The position numbers and the translations under genes are program-made. From Onthophagus taurus (taxonomy: Eukaryota > Arthropoda > Insecta > Coleoptera > Scarabaeidae), in assembly GCF_036711975.1 (NCBI RefSeq), contig NC_091966.1, positions 23,071,501-23,135,500 on the forward strand: a DNA stretch of 64,000 nt, in the 5' to 3' direction. Each line of letters begins with the position of its first letter. Position 1 is the first letter of the stretch. This document shows, in pieces, positions 51,001-62,209 of this stretch. The notes beneath the pieces were generated by a model. It made no database searches. It was not told the DNA's origin and was given only the letters and a program-made list of their open reading frames with translations.

Positions 51001-54000
51001 TATCCCGACATCTTTGGAATTCACGCTCAGCCTTCTCCATAATTATCCTGTCTACTTTGTCCCAGTCTTCTCTTGCCATGGAATTGAAAAGTGAGAGGTG
51101 GAGTCGTAGTAACCTCTCACTTATTCTCTGCAGATCTTTAAAGGTTTTGTAAATGCTTTCTCGTATCAGCGCCTGTTTTGTCTTAATCAAGATCCTACGT
51201 GCTGCAGTGGTGTCGATATGGTGCTTCACTCTGAGGAATGTTGGCGTTACCCTCTTTTCTCTGCATCTACGTAGGAAAGCCAAGCCACTTAATAGTTTGC
51301 GTTGTCTAATCCGTAAGTTGTCAAGATCTTTGATTTGTTTGTTAATATCCTGTTATCCGTTATTTGACGAAAAAATCAGTTCAAATTTGAACTGGTGGTA
51401 AACCGATGTGTTCTTAATATGGGGCATATTTTATTTTTTCGATATGCCATATAATTTCACGGAAAACCGCAGTTTAGTAAGATGCGGTTATTTCGAAAAC
51501 GACCTGGCGGATTTCAACGCGATTTTTAACAAAATATGTCAAATAATGTCGGTTGTCAGATTCCGTTATCAGTTTTTCAAAATTAGGGCTCCCTACTTTT
51601 TTAAGAGCGATTTAATGGAATTATAAATTAAAGAGAAACAGAAATAAGCTATGCGGGGAGAGGAGGGTTCCGTCCAATTGGAACAGATGGTGCGTCCCAG
51701 ACAGTACGTCGCACCTTTATCTTACCTACATAAAGAAATAAGGCGCGACGTCCTGTCTGGGACGCACCATCTGTTCCGATTGGACGGAATCCCCGTAACC
51801 CCGCAGAGCTTATTTCTGTTTCTCTTTAATTTGCAATTGCCGCTCCGTACGGGTTAAGGGTACGGAGTATGGTATCTCGAAAACGGTAAGGCCTGGAGGT
51901 TTGGAAAAAAATCCTTAGGCAAAGTGAGCAAGAGAAATAGGTGGAAATTATTTTGAAGATCGTAATACGACTGCTAGGGCGTGTAACTGCCATAGAGAAA
52001 CATAAAATTACCGCTATCTCAGAAAGTTAAACGATGAGCTATAACTTTGACAACATCATTTAGGTCCATTACTACCATCTTGGTTGATAATAGTTCAATC
52101 TGTTATCACAATCGGTATCTGTTAGGGAATAATGTAAAACAATGTGGTGGACATATATATATATTTTTCTATTGAGGAATATTGTGGGCAATTGTTTTCC
52201 TGATTATGTGTAATCGCATTGCGCACCAATGTGATTTACGAATTCATAGAGATGTCTGAATGGGCTACACGTTGCCAGTTTCCCGTAATCGTTAAGCCAA
52301 TCTTAAAAACACTTCTAGAGAAGAATGTCTTTCTTTGTCGTAATTACATTGTACATTTTTGTCATGCAGTTGCATCATATTCGAAACATTAAAAATAAAT
52401 CATCATACGCTCTATCATGCACCTCTGCGTTAGTAAATGACATGTTTACAGTTACCATGGTTATGTAATTTGTTTTTCTCAATGAGGTAACTGGATCCGA
52501 TTGATTTCACTCGAGTATTTAATATTTTCTTCTAGAAAGTGTTTTTTAAGCCAGATAGAACTTACGAAAGGGTTAACTGTTAAACGAACTGTCATACTGC
52601 GCTCAGTTTTTGCTATTTATGATCAGTATACTTTGGCAAATCATCATGAATAGATAGGCATTCTAGAAGTAGGTGTCATAAATAGAAAGTCAAAGCGAAG
52701 TAATCTCGGAGGACTATGAACACATATAGAACCAACAAGCATTGGAGAATCACACTTGTTGTTTAAAAGTTTGTAAAAATATAATATATCTCCACAAAAG
52801 CGACGCTGGTTGAGAATTAACATACGAAAAGAAGTGCAAGTTGATTCGTAATCAATGTATTGACCGAAAAATTTAAAACAAAGGTATTTGAGGAATTTAG
52901 ATTGAATACGTTCAGTTCTAGATTTATACGAGAGATACTGAGGATTCCAAACGACGCTGCAGAAGTTAAATGTGCTGTAGACATAGACAAAATAGAAATT
53001 TCTAATTGCATCAATGTTAGAAAAAGCTACCGTGGATCTCATAATAAATCCTAACATACGCCAAGCTTTGGAAATAACAGTATCAATATGTTTATTAAAT
53101 AATAATTTATAATCAGATGTAACACCCAAATCTCTAATAAATGAAACACGTTGCAACCTCTCACCAGCGACGCTACAATTGTAGTGGATCACCCTCCTAG
53201 AGAAGGAAATAACATTACACTTTGATAAGTTTAATGAAAGGCGATTATTGTTTGTATTGAAAGATTGTTTAAGAGGCTACTTTACCATACAGCTCGGCAA
53301 ATTACAAAAAACATACATTATTTATGAAAATATTTGGATGAAATTTTGTACATAGCTTCTTCTAACAATTCTACATAGCGCATGGTGAAAATTTTTAAAG
53401 TTTTCCAAAAAAAGGGGTTTTTTTCCTCAATATTATAGAATTTGGTCGTTCTTTTTTAGCTTGCATGATAGTATACTTGAAAATAGTAACATTTTTCAAA
53501 TAATTTTTTCAAAATTTTTAGTTATAAAGGAATAGTTTGTAATTTGCTAAAATTGCAAAAAGGTAGCGTAAAAATGAATATTTTCCGTCAAGATTCCCAC
53601 GAAGTATTACCACCGCGTTAGTCCCGCCTCCTGCCGACTGAGCGGCGCTGACATCGACTCTCTTCATCCAAGCTCCTTGTTTTATCTATAACTTCTTAAT
53701 GTGGTAGAGAAAATAATCATTTCCAAAAGTACGTTTTGAACTTTATTTTCCGTGATTTTCTACTGATGATTGTGTAATTTAACAAAATTTTTGAATTTAT
53801 AGTCAATAGTTGTTATTTTATTGTGTACTATAGTGTTAGTTTAATTTAGTTTGTGTAAAGTTTTTATAAACAATGGGTAAGTATGTTCATCTAAAAAACT
53901 ACCCCTTAGCATTTGAAGATGTTCTCGAAAAAGGAGTAATAGACGATAATAATTTACGATATAAATTTTTATAAAATCTAAAATTTCATATTTTATAGTC

Positions 54001-57000
54001 CAAGATTCAATTGAAAAATGTATTCATTCCGAAAGGTAAGTTAAATTTTATTAATTTTATTGTATAAACTGTAGCACACATAAAAAGGACTTATTTAAAA
54101 AGAATAAACAAATAAACAAATGATGCAGAACCAAATACTGATGATGGTGGAGAATAATCCATTCAACTGCAACAAAACTCACATTAAATTTATTAATGAG
54201 TCAAAAGAAGGGCTTAGCAACTCATTTCTTTTATGTTTTATGTGCGGGATAAAAAGGAAGCTTTACACTGAAGAAAGCAAAGAGTCTATTGAGATAAACT
54301 CTGCTGTTGTTTCTGTTATCTGTCGGTACCGGATGTACACAGGCTGAAGAATTATTGTTATGTGTGGATATACCATTTATGTTAACAAAACCATTCCAAA
54401 AATATCGAGAAACCGTAAGTGACATGGCATAGCAGTCTATGAAGAACGCAGGTAAAGAAGAATTAATTTAGTTACAGCTTCAGAAGAAGTAAATAAAGAC
54501 TGAATAAAGACTGTAAACGCTAAACGCTCGAACGTCAATTACAATGCATCATCCGGAGTGGTACTGCTATAAAATAATTGTATACATAAAAAAAAATACT
54601 CGTGTATACAGGGTAATTCAGGTAGGTAGCGAAAGCCGATCAGGGTAATGATAGCAATTCGGTTATAATTTATGAGTGACATTTCACACGAAGAATATAA
54701 AAGAAAGAAGAATTTATTGGAAACTTGCAAGATGGATGCATTAACAGAAATAAAATACAAATTCTTACCAGAAGCTAAAGTACCAATCAGATATGGATCC
54801 AAGAAAGGTATCTGTGCCTAACTGCATCGAGATTTGGTGATGTATCTAGGATGAGAAATGACACGTCTTGCTTAAATAAAGTTAAATCAATCTTGTACTC
54901 GAAATTTGCTAGAAATAATAACACTAAACATGGCCAAGACTATGAATGGCCTGCATTAAAAAAATTTGAAAGTAAATATAACTTGCCAGCAAACTTTTGA
55001 GCTCTATTCATCCGTAGGATGTATGGATTCTTAGTTGCAAGTCCAAATGAAACAATAAAAAACGAAAATGCCATCGTCGAGGTGAAGTGTCCAGCGAATT
55101 TCAAGAGCTTACATCTATTCAACGATGGCAAATTAAAATTTCCTAAAGATTTTTCTAGTCAGGGCTGTTTTATTTATTACACTATTAGCCATATTTTGTA
55201 TACTTGAATCATTATTTAATATTATTATTAATTAGGTATTACATATTATTTCATTTACTTATACAAGGTGATGCAGACCATGCAGTCCATTTTTTTAAAC
55301 AGAAATATTAAAAAAGTTCGAATGAAAAGTAATAATATTCATACAGGAACCACATTTATTCAGCTATTTTTTCTTTAATTCTTGTAACTACCTGTGTTTT
55401 CAAATAAAATTACTTACACGGTTACTCTGAGACACCTGTATATCAAACGAACGCATAATAATACAACAAAGATATAATTTATAAATGTTGTACCGAACTT
55501 TTCACATTCCCTGTATTGCAAATATATCTATTTTAATATAAAATGAAGTTATAAATGTTATTTTCGTTTCAAAATGATATAAATGTTTTATGCCTCGCAA
55601 AATTATTTATTGCATTTGAAATTGATTTTTGCCTTACATTCAATTGAATTATAAACCCATAATCTTAGATGTTCTCAACTTCTTTCTCTAATTTCTCTAT
55701 TAAAAAATTAATATTCTATTCATATCGAAAAAAAGCATTAAAAAACTGATATTTGCGTAATGTAAATTGTTGTGAACCAAAATACTTAAAAAAACAAACG
55801 TAGTAAAAAGGTGGGCTACGACTACGATTATTAATAAAAAATCAAAATAATAAATAAAATGGAAAGTCAATAAAAAGATTGATTGTAATTCGTAATTAAG
55901 AAAAATTGTTAATAAACAATAATATTTAGAAGAAGTCGTTTAATTTCTTCATTAACAACATCGACGAGAAAAAGAATCGTAATAAAATAAACACGATGTT
56001 TTTTTTTATCTATAAAGGGTCGGGCCTAGTAGAAAATAAACTCCGCCTCGTTGCTTCCGAACGTCCGTCGTCTGCGCCCCTCAGAAACTGACCGACCTGG
56101 TAAAGTGGGCTCTTAAGTCAGATTGCAGTCTAGAACAATCAAGAGGTAAGGAGTTACGGAAAAAGAGTTTTAAATCGTCAGCATACACTAAACATTGGGC
56201 ATAATTAACCCGGTCGAAAGCTTTACTAAAATCCGTATAAACTGAATCAACTTGACAAGAATCATCCAGAGAAGATATACTGGGTATATTCAAGCAACTT
56301 ACTCTCAACCCAGCGACCAGCCAAAAAACCATGTTGTCTATAATTGATTTTAGACTTAGGGGCAAAGAACTATGCATGAAACGGTGCATGAACTACTTTC
56401 TCAAACACTTTACCAAATGCTGGCAAAATAGATATGGGGCGGCAATCAGGGTCCCAAGATTTAAAAATGGGAAGAACAAAAGCCCGCCTCCACAATGAAG
56501 GAAAGACACCCATTATTAATGAAGCATTAAATAAAATAGTTAAAGGAAGGATAGAAAGTGTGAACATTCCTTGATTAAAATTGATGGAATACCATCAGTA
56601 CCAATACTGTCTGTAAGCCTGGCGCCCATCAGGGCCTCCTCAACCTCAATTCTGTCAAACTGCATCTGATTCAAAGGAAGGGCATCCATTTTCAAATAAT
56701 CTACATTTTGCTGGATTGGAGCAGGATTAGCATACTGCGACACCGTCGCCGACAACAGTTCCATTCCATGACATCGTAGAAGAATTGACATCCACACGTT
56801 TCCTAGATTTAGTATAAGCCCAAAACACCTTTGGATCAGATTGGATATTGCTTTCAGCTCTTCTAACATACTCCATGTAATTGTGATGGATTAGATACTT
56901 TGCACGACTCGGTATTATATGAAAACCAAGTGGGTAAACCCTTGATAGCTTTGCGTTTTAAAGGGACAAATTCACGTATAGCAGTATTAACATAGTTATA

Positions 57001-60000
57001 AAAAAATTTGAACAGCGTCGTTGATATCACGACCAGCGAGTTCTGATTCCCAGACAATTTTATTAAAGTACTCATTTAATTCGGGAAACCGGGCTTTTCT
57101 AAAACAAAAAGCAACACCATAAGGTAATGAACGAGTAAAATGAATTGAGCAGGAAAACTGTAGAGTGGAGTGCGCACTGTCCTCAAGAAGCAATGGATCA
57201 TTAGCAAAGCGAGATTTGATATACATCGGTAGAATTAGTAATAACAAGATCAAGTGTGTTTAAAGAAGAATTTGTATGATAATTTAGTTGGTTAAGTCCG
57301 CAAAGGGAAAGAACATCCAGAAATTCACAGGAGCGGGCGCTGACGAATCCGAAAGCAGTGGCGAAACCGGAATCCAGGTCAAGTGACCAATTTAATTCAG
57401 GCAAATTAAAGTCACCACAAATTATAAAACGATCATTAGGTTTACTTTCGATAATTAAGGTTAATTGATTTTAAAAAAGTCGTTCTAAGTTTACATTTTC
57501 AAGGACAGTTTTTGACGTTTCATTAAAAAAATGCTAGCCGGAGGCGACCGATCGAAAGCGGCCGTGTTTGTTTAAAGCTGTGCTGGAAAATGATGTTGAC
57601 CAAACAGAAATTTGTTATGTCCGTACTAACCTCATTTTTTCAAGTGACATTTTTTGATCGGAGTGAATACCATCTACAAGAAATATCATTTTGCACTCTA
57701 ACAGAATGTTGCAGATAACGAAGACTCAACCTTTGATGACGACAACTTAATGTTCGTGTTCAATAAATTTGTCATACCTAGCCAACAATAAAATACTCTC
57801 TGCATACAACTATTTTTAGAGTTTTTACTCCATAATGGTGTTTCAGGTCAGTTTGATTCGTGTAGTGTCCCACCAAGTATAACAGTAGTATGATAAGTCT
57901 GACAAACTACCAAAAGCCATTATGTTAAAGTTTCTTTCTTGAATCTGCACCTTTCCAGAAAATTCCAAAGCAGGAATTCGAGGGAATTCCACAGAGCTTC
58001 AGATGATGAAGTGTAATTTCATTTTTTGACGCGGCAGTGAAGTTGAACCTTTGGACCAAGTGAAAGACAAGAAAACAATAATGGATTCCTAATATCTTTC
58101 CATTTTTTGATTATCTTCTCAGATTCTGTATCTTATGCTTTGTTGCCAATCTAAAAATATAGTAGGAATTAACCTGTTGTTAGTAGAGGTGACACCGCAG
58201 AGGGGAAAAAAATCTTACAATTAGATATATCTAGCGATTATAATTTAGTGAGAAACTTTTTTATAGTAATACCGGTATTAGTACCGGTATCCCGGTTTTA
58301 AAAATATTGAATACCGAATACCGGTATTGAGATTTCGGTCCGGTATTGCAAGCCCTAGTCTGCCCCTTTCCAAAAGGAACCAACAAGAACAATAGATGAA
58401 ATCTCAACCGACCACAGCAACACAGTAGTTAATTTATATGCAGTATGTCCCCGGATCGAGTTATAAAGAGGAACAAAATTTTTGTTACTGATTTTTCAAA
58501 CTTGTCTCAACATAAATAATGCGTCGGATATGTTCAAACTACTAAATCGCATAAATTTTATACTCTAACTATAAAAGTTAACTAATTATTCCCATTTTTA
58601 TGTAAAAATTGGACTCTTTTCTAAATTGAAAAATTTTCAAGTTCAATTTATGATATTATCCATTATTATCCAATTATCCATTACTACCATCTTTTAGTTA
58701 AATTTATCTTATAGATAAACCCATCTACTAGCCAATCAGAGCGCGTAAAATAACCGTAACCGTAGTAATAATCCCTTAGATAGCTTAGCCAGAAGATGGT
58801 AGTAACGACCCTAAGGTTCATTACCACCATCTTTTAGTTAAATTTATCTTATAGATAAACCGATTCAGAGCCAACCAGAGCGCGTAAAATAGCCGTAACC
58901 GTGGTAATAATTCCTAAAGTCGTTTCGCAGTTAACTAATAGATAAACGTTATCCGATAGTTAGACTAACAACCAGTTTAACTAGAGGTGGTAAAAATACT
59001 ACACAATTTATTGAATGAATTCGAATTGATAAGATGTTTACGAATTAAACATTTATTGCGTCTTGGTTATTGCATAACTGCGAAACTTTAATAAATACAG
59101 GTCGAATTATTTAACTCCTTGAAATAATCACTCACTTGAAACTATCAAATAATGGATAACTTTTCTAACGAAAATATAACTTAGAATCACTGATATCCAA
59201 GCATAAAGCATCTATACGAATGATGACTAAATTAAACAACACCAAATTTTGTTTATGCAAAAAGATTTGGAATTTAGCCTTTGAACTAAAAAAGAAAAGG
59301 TACTTATCCTGAAAATGCACATCCAAAAACTAATCTGCATATACTCGTATAAGAAACGAAATAAAGTCCAGAATAAGCTATAAGGAGACAATATTACAGT
59401 CAATTCATCAGCGATATAGACTATGACCTGTATGGAGCAATTGGAAAATGTTCAACGAGTATGAACAGACAAATGTGGTGATACAGGAAGATTGAGAAAA
59501 ATATTTTACACTCCCGAAAAGGCAATACACGTTAGTTAAGCTGTAAGCACAAAAACTATTATCCAGATAGAAGAAGTCGAAGAAAAAGTTGGAAAACTGA
59601 AAAAGAGGTGTCTCCTGGAATCGACAACACACCCAATGAATTGCTCAAATATGTCGTTTCGCAGTTAACTAATAGATAAACGTTATGCGATAGTTAGACT
59701 AACGACCAGTTTAACTAGAGGTGGTAAAAGAGGGCCTTAGCCAATGAGAGCGCTTAAAACCGCTGTAACTTTGGTAATTATCTATCAGTTAAATTTATCA
59801 TAAGGTGGTAAAAGTGGGCCTTAGTGGTTTGAACATATCCGACGCATTATTTATGCTGATATAAGTTTGAAAAATCAGTAATAAATTTTTTTTTCCTCTT
59901 TGTAACTCGACCTGGGGACATACTGTATACAGGCTGTTATAAATTGCCATATAATGTACAGTCGTGATCTTGGGAAATGCACACTCAAGGTCAAGCGCTG

Positions 60001-61570
60001 TTGTGAGATCCGACATGCCGCTGGCTAAAAGGGTTGAGCCGAGAGCCCACGAGTCAAGAACTCTTCGTGTGCGCTCTTGACTTCGTGTCTTAATTTTAAA
60101 ATGTTGTTCCATGCTTTATAAGTCTTCATTAGGTTCTCAAAGTTCGGATAATTTGTCCATAAATAATCATTAATATTTAATATGTGTGATAAATAAGCTG
60201 TAATTTAGAATAAAAAGAATTTTGAAAACTAGTTTTTTTGTTAAGGTTATTTTCTTTAGCTTTAAAATTCGTTTTTAAAATTTTTTCATTGTCATATCTT
60301 CATGAAAAACACATTTGGCAACATAGTAGAATAACATATTAGCATTTATCATATTAGCGCACACGAAGAGCTCTTGACTCGTGGGCTCTCGGCTCAGCCC
60401 TTTTAGCCAGCGGCATGTCGGATCTCACAACAGCGCTTGACCTTGAGTATGCATTTCCCAAGATCACGACTGTACACGTAGCGACATTCTTCGATGGACT
60501 CTGAATCGAAAATCTTAATGCTAATATGTTATTCTACTATGTTGCCAAATGTGTTTTTCATGAAGATATGACAATGAAAAAATTTTAAAAACGAATTTTA
60601 AAGCTAAAGAAAATAACCTTAACAAAAAAACTTTGAACTTTGAGAACCTAATGAAGACTTATAAAGCATGGAACAACATTTTAAAATTAAGATTAACGCT
60701 CAATCATTTGTGTGTTTACTGTTTCTGTCTGACTAAAGTTGTCTTCATCATTTCCGCAGAATGGCGGAAAATTTCAGTCAAACAAGGAAATAATTATTTT
60801 ATTACTACGTTTGCCGGCAATGCGTGTAATGACTAGGTTTTCCGTGAAATAACGGATTACGGCTTTTGCCTACGACATAAGTATACACGCAATTATGCAA
60901 GTTCAGACAAGAACCTTCCTCTAGCAACAACCCCATTTTAGTTTCGATTCGGAAAATCCGATAAATTATGCAGAAATAAACTTGTTGGGCTGTTGAGGAC
61001 CAAAGTGTTTTAGGGATTTTAATTTTTTTAATAATTAAGTCACCTTGGATACTTTCAGGTATTCCTGGAAGTATATGGCCGTAAAACAATAATTAAAAGA
61101 ATTACAACTATTTTTAAAACATCGTTCGCCTGAGGGCGTGAATTATAGGGTTAATTCCATCGAGTCTGCGACTTATCGAACCGTACTAAAACTGTCGACT
61201 TTATACGACCTGTATAAGTATTAATTTACATTTATTCATATTGAGTTAAAATAAAAAGATATAGAAAATAAACTCGTACTATTAGTACAAGAACTTAAAT
61301 ATAAATACTAGTAAAAACCATAAATTTCTTACAGCTGTTAATAAGGCCTTATCATTTTTAGTTGAAAAAGATAAATTTTCGCTAAATTCCACCAAATAAA
61401 TGGTTCCTTTTTGACTCCCAACAGCAACTAATCGACCGGCTTCATGGGTTCTTATTTTTGTTAACGCATCATCGCAAATTTTAACTCCTATACAGGCGTG
61501 TTTTTGTTGTTGTAATATATCCCAAACGTCCAAAACACCATCTGAACGTGTTGTAAAATAAACAGAGAAT
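47998..61570 (-). CDS. Dnai2: Axonemal dynein intermediate chain (DNAI2-like), last three exons
   Basis: Exons 61570-61333, 48300-48081 and 48011-47998 join in phase. The first carries TTRSDGVLDVWDILQQQ, VKICDDALTKI and VAVGSQKGTIYLVEF, the last blades of the WD-repeat propeller. The second starts MFERETKREKILEGRNRELR, the conserved post-propeller helix of DNAI2. The last adds four residues and the stop. In the family, this chain holds outer dynein arms on the ciliary and sperm axoneme, together with DNAI1. Earlier exons lie past the right edge. Only the C-terminal fifth or so is in view. Confidence 0.88.
48081..48300 (-). CDS. Dnai2: DNAI2-like penultimate exon
   Basis: Follows a TTTTAG acceptor, phase 0. 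MFERETKREKILEGRNRELR is diagnostic; then a charged region and ADFLNTIDSILHPVVEEEKK. Donor AAG/GTATAT, phase 1. Confidence 0.9.
48400..48890 (+). pseudogene. Mariner-like element 5' part, cut by Penelope-like insertion
   Basis: A frame near 48738-48888 reads MARRSLEHKIEAVLILLELT, stop, then ERQFNEQFPEHPISRKYLRELV, the N-terminal HTH of a mariner group. It breaks off where the Penelope-like terminal sequence begins at about 48893. Confidence 0.55.
48893..51360 (-). mobile_element. Penelope-like element (RT plus GIY-YIG endonuclease)
   Basis: Minus-strand RT and GIY-YIG domains with a characteristic terminal segment (GAAGGCTTTCACGGCCGG at 48898-48915) after the coding end. The element is GC-richer than its surroundings. 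It lies inside the 13-kb DNAI2 intron, in the same orientation as the gene. Confidence 0.8.
49092..51283 (-). pseudogene. Penelope-like RT/GIY-YIG protein, frameshifted
   Basis: Frames in order: 51283-50900 (N-terminal helical region), 50945-50529, 50535-49948, 49740-49279 and 49373-49092. RT motifs: [51 protein letters not shown], and RYVDDTFVIW near 49975-49945 in a shifted frame. The endonuclease is GLYRLSCSCGKYYVGQTGR, followed by EHCHKEGHTIE. Four or more frame changes, but no large deletion, so decay is moderate. Confidence 0.85.
51628..51829. mobile_element. 202-bp full hairpin MITE
   Basis: TTAAAGAGAAACAGAAATAA at the left is mirrored at the right, and about 95-base arms pair with few mismatches (GACGCACCATCTGTTCC core). 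GC-rich in the stem. No transposase; target duplication unclear. Confidence 0.8.
52085..52470. repeat. Dispersed repeat B, copy 2
   Basis: Direct-orientation copy of 1551-1934 with scattered changes and a TA microsatellite at 52152-52163. Confidence 0.7.
52644..53268 (-). pseudogene. Jockey/CR1-group LINE, RT thumb and C-terminal part
   Basis: Starts NNNRLSLNLSKCNVISF just inside the TTAA, then VSFIRDLGVTSDYKLLFNKH, FCSVVWNPQYLSYKSRTERI and PPRLLRFDFLF. This is the usual thumb and C-terminal tail of insect Jockey/CR1-type RT. It matches the plus-strand copy at 63240-63652. Confidence 0.85.
54150..54480 (+). pseudogene. Mutator-like transposase domain fragment
   Basis: Frames read NSFLLCFMCGIKRKLYTEES, EINSAVVSVI, then after one shift GTGCTQAEELLLCVDIPFM and FQKYRETVSDMA. 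The CxxC, INxAAV, GxGxxQxEELL and DIPxM order is what I recall from insect Mutator-like transposase domain proteins. The catalytic middle part is missing downstream. Confidence 0.55.
54795..55140 (+). pseudogene. YqaJ-type nuclease domain
   Basis: Reads LCLTASRFGDVSRMRND, KHGQDYEWPALKKFE, a stop, then FLVASPNETIKNENAIVEVK and CP. The LTASRFG, HGxxxE, ASPDG and xxEVKCP motifs define YqaJ/lambda-exonuclease folds; here the expected Asp-Gly after ASP has become Asn-Glu, so an active-site metal ligand is probably lost. One TGA interrupts the frame. Confidence 0.7.
56117..57404 (-). pseudogene. Jockey/CR1-group LINE, endonuclease end and RT first half
   Basis: Frames show NTLDLVITN (endonuclease end), VEEALMGARLTDSIGTDGIP, FPSLWRRAFVLPIFKSWDP, PISILPAFGKVFEKVVH, and VYTDFSKAFDRVNY followed by CLVYADDLKLF. 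The stretch that normally separates the AFDRVxH and YADD boxes is mostly deleted. Multiple frame changes. Confidence 0.8.
57441..58265. other. No recognised feature
   Basis: May include more of the LINE 5' region and internal hAT sequence, but nothing could be assigned. Confidence 0.35.
58268..58357. mobile_element. hAT-type terminus
   Basis: Several ACCGGTATT and AATACCGGT repeats followed by TTGCAAGCCCTA. Subterminal ACCGGTAT repeats and a (C)AGGGCTTGCAATACC end are typical of a hAT group. The other terminus is not in view. Confidence 0.55.
58441..59931. mobile_element. Inverted-repeat element with internal direct repeats
   Basis: Left end CAGTATGTCCCCGGATCGAG and the inverse at the right; arms pair for about 110 bases (to 58548, from 59823). 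Within are direct repeats of about 79 bases (58918-58995 and 59645-59728), two copies of CCATCTTTTAGTTAAATTTA (58690 and 58828) and an RTE fragment. Termini have TA at the right but a changed base at the left. Confidence 0.6.
59555..59655 (+). pseudogene. RTE-like LINE fragment
   Basis: EVEEKVGKLK in one frame and KEVSPGIDNTPNELLKYV in another match the EVxxAVxxLKNGKSPGIDxIPAELLKYG entry into RTE-type RT. Very short. Confidence 0.5.
59961..60700. repeat. Interleaved palindrome, order A-B-A'-B'
   Basis: A (59961-60080) is inverted as A' (60357-60475); B (60090-60350) is inverted in large part as B' (60515-60700). A corresponds to dispersed repeat D, also at 47575-47720. A contains the hairpin-forming CACGAGTCAAGA and GCTCTTGACTCG block. 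Confidence 0.75.
61333..61570 (-). CDS. Dnai2: DNAI2-like exon, last WD repeats
   Basis: 79 codons after a TTTTCAG acceptor; opens with one base completing an upstream codon, then FSVYFTTRSDGVLDVWD. Ends KALLTA at GCT/GTAAGA, phase 0. The following 13-kb intron is filled with transposons. Confidence 0.9.
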
Positions 61571-61937
61571 CTGAAAATGTATGTATAAAAATAAGATAAA
61601 CGACAGTTAATTGATTTTTAATTTGTGGTTGCTACTCTAAACAAATTAAAGCAGTAAATCAGACCTAATTTATAAGAGACACAAAAAAGTATTGAAAAGA
61701 ATATACCATGAATTTCACTTAAGATGCAATATACAAACTTGTATTTCCATGAAAACTAGGGCGTATCTATTTACAAACTGTACTTTGTCCCACATAAAAT
61801 GCAACATGTCAGTATAATTTAACATTAGTAGCATTTTGATATAATATCATACAGAAATTTAATATTAATATTAAAGCAGGAAGCGAAAACTCAGCTACTG
61901 GCATGGCACCTTTCGGGATTGAGTTTGCACGCAAAGG

Positions 61938-62003
61938 CTAACCGGAAGTAGACCATAACTTCGTTATTTTAAATGAAATGCTGTAGTTTTTATTACACCT
62001 TTT
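61938..62003. repeat. Family E fragment
   Basis: ACCGGAAGTAGACCATAACT to TTACACCTTTTA matches family E and is cut by the GGGCCGATCTTAC terminus that follows. Confidence 0.65.
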
Positions 62004-62205
62004 AGGGCCGATCTTACAAAACAGTTTACACCGCTCCGTATACCAAGAATAACTAAATGTTGGTATAAACACTAGAACAAACGTCTTACAATACCGACGT
62101 ATAGCATAAGTAACGGTATATGGCGCGGGATAGCTATACCGTGCAACGCAACGCGAATAGATTATGCTAGGAATAAGTCAGACTGTTTGATATTGATTAT
62201 GCCAT
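62004..62205. repeat. Terminal 200 bp of the GGGCCGATCTTAC family
   Basis: Reverse complement of 10238-10439 with roughly 85-90% identity by eye. The other end is missing or replaced by U-type sequence. Confidence 0.75.
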
Positions 62206-62209
62206 CGCT

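Larger units (their letters stand above)
53273..56112 (+). mobile_element. TTAA-flanked transposon with Mutator-like and YqaJ remnants (Kolobok-like)
   Basis: A 2840-bp element flanked by TTAA (53269-53272, 56113-56116), inserted in the LINE. Ends are GAGGCTACTTTACCA and the inverse of GAGCCCACTTTACCA (13 of 15 match). It contains a possible first exon at 53873 (ATGG followed by a GTAAGT donor), transposase-domain remnants at 54150-54480 and a YqaJ-type nuclease at 54795-55140. TTAA duplication suits Kolobok or piggyBac; the protein content favours a Kolobok-like assignment. Confidence 0.7.
52600..57440 (-). mobile_element. Jockey/CR1-group LINE split by a TTAA transposon
   Basis: Endonuclease end, RT and C-terminal region on the minus strand at 57404-56117, continuing at 53268-52644 after a 2.84-kb insertion. 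A related 3' end lies at 63240-63920 on the plus strand. The 3' tail of this copy is not preserved. Confidence 0.8.

Noticed and set aside
50153-51401. Plus-strand ORFs opposite the Penelope-like element
   Set aside because: Shadows of the minus-strand RT frames; no independent motifs.
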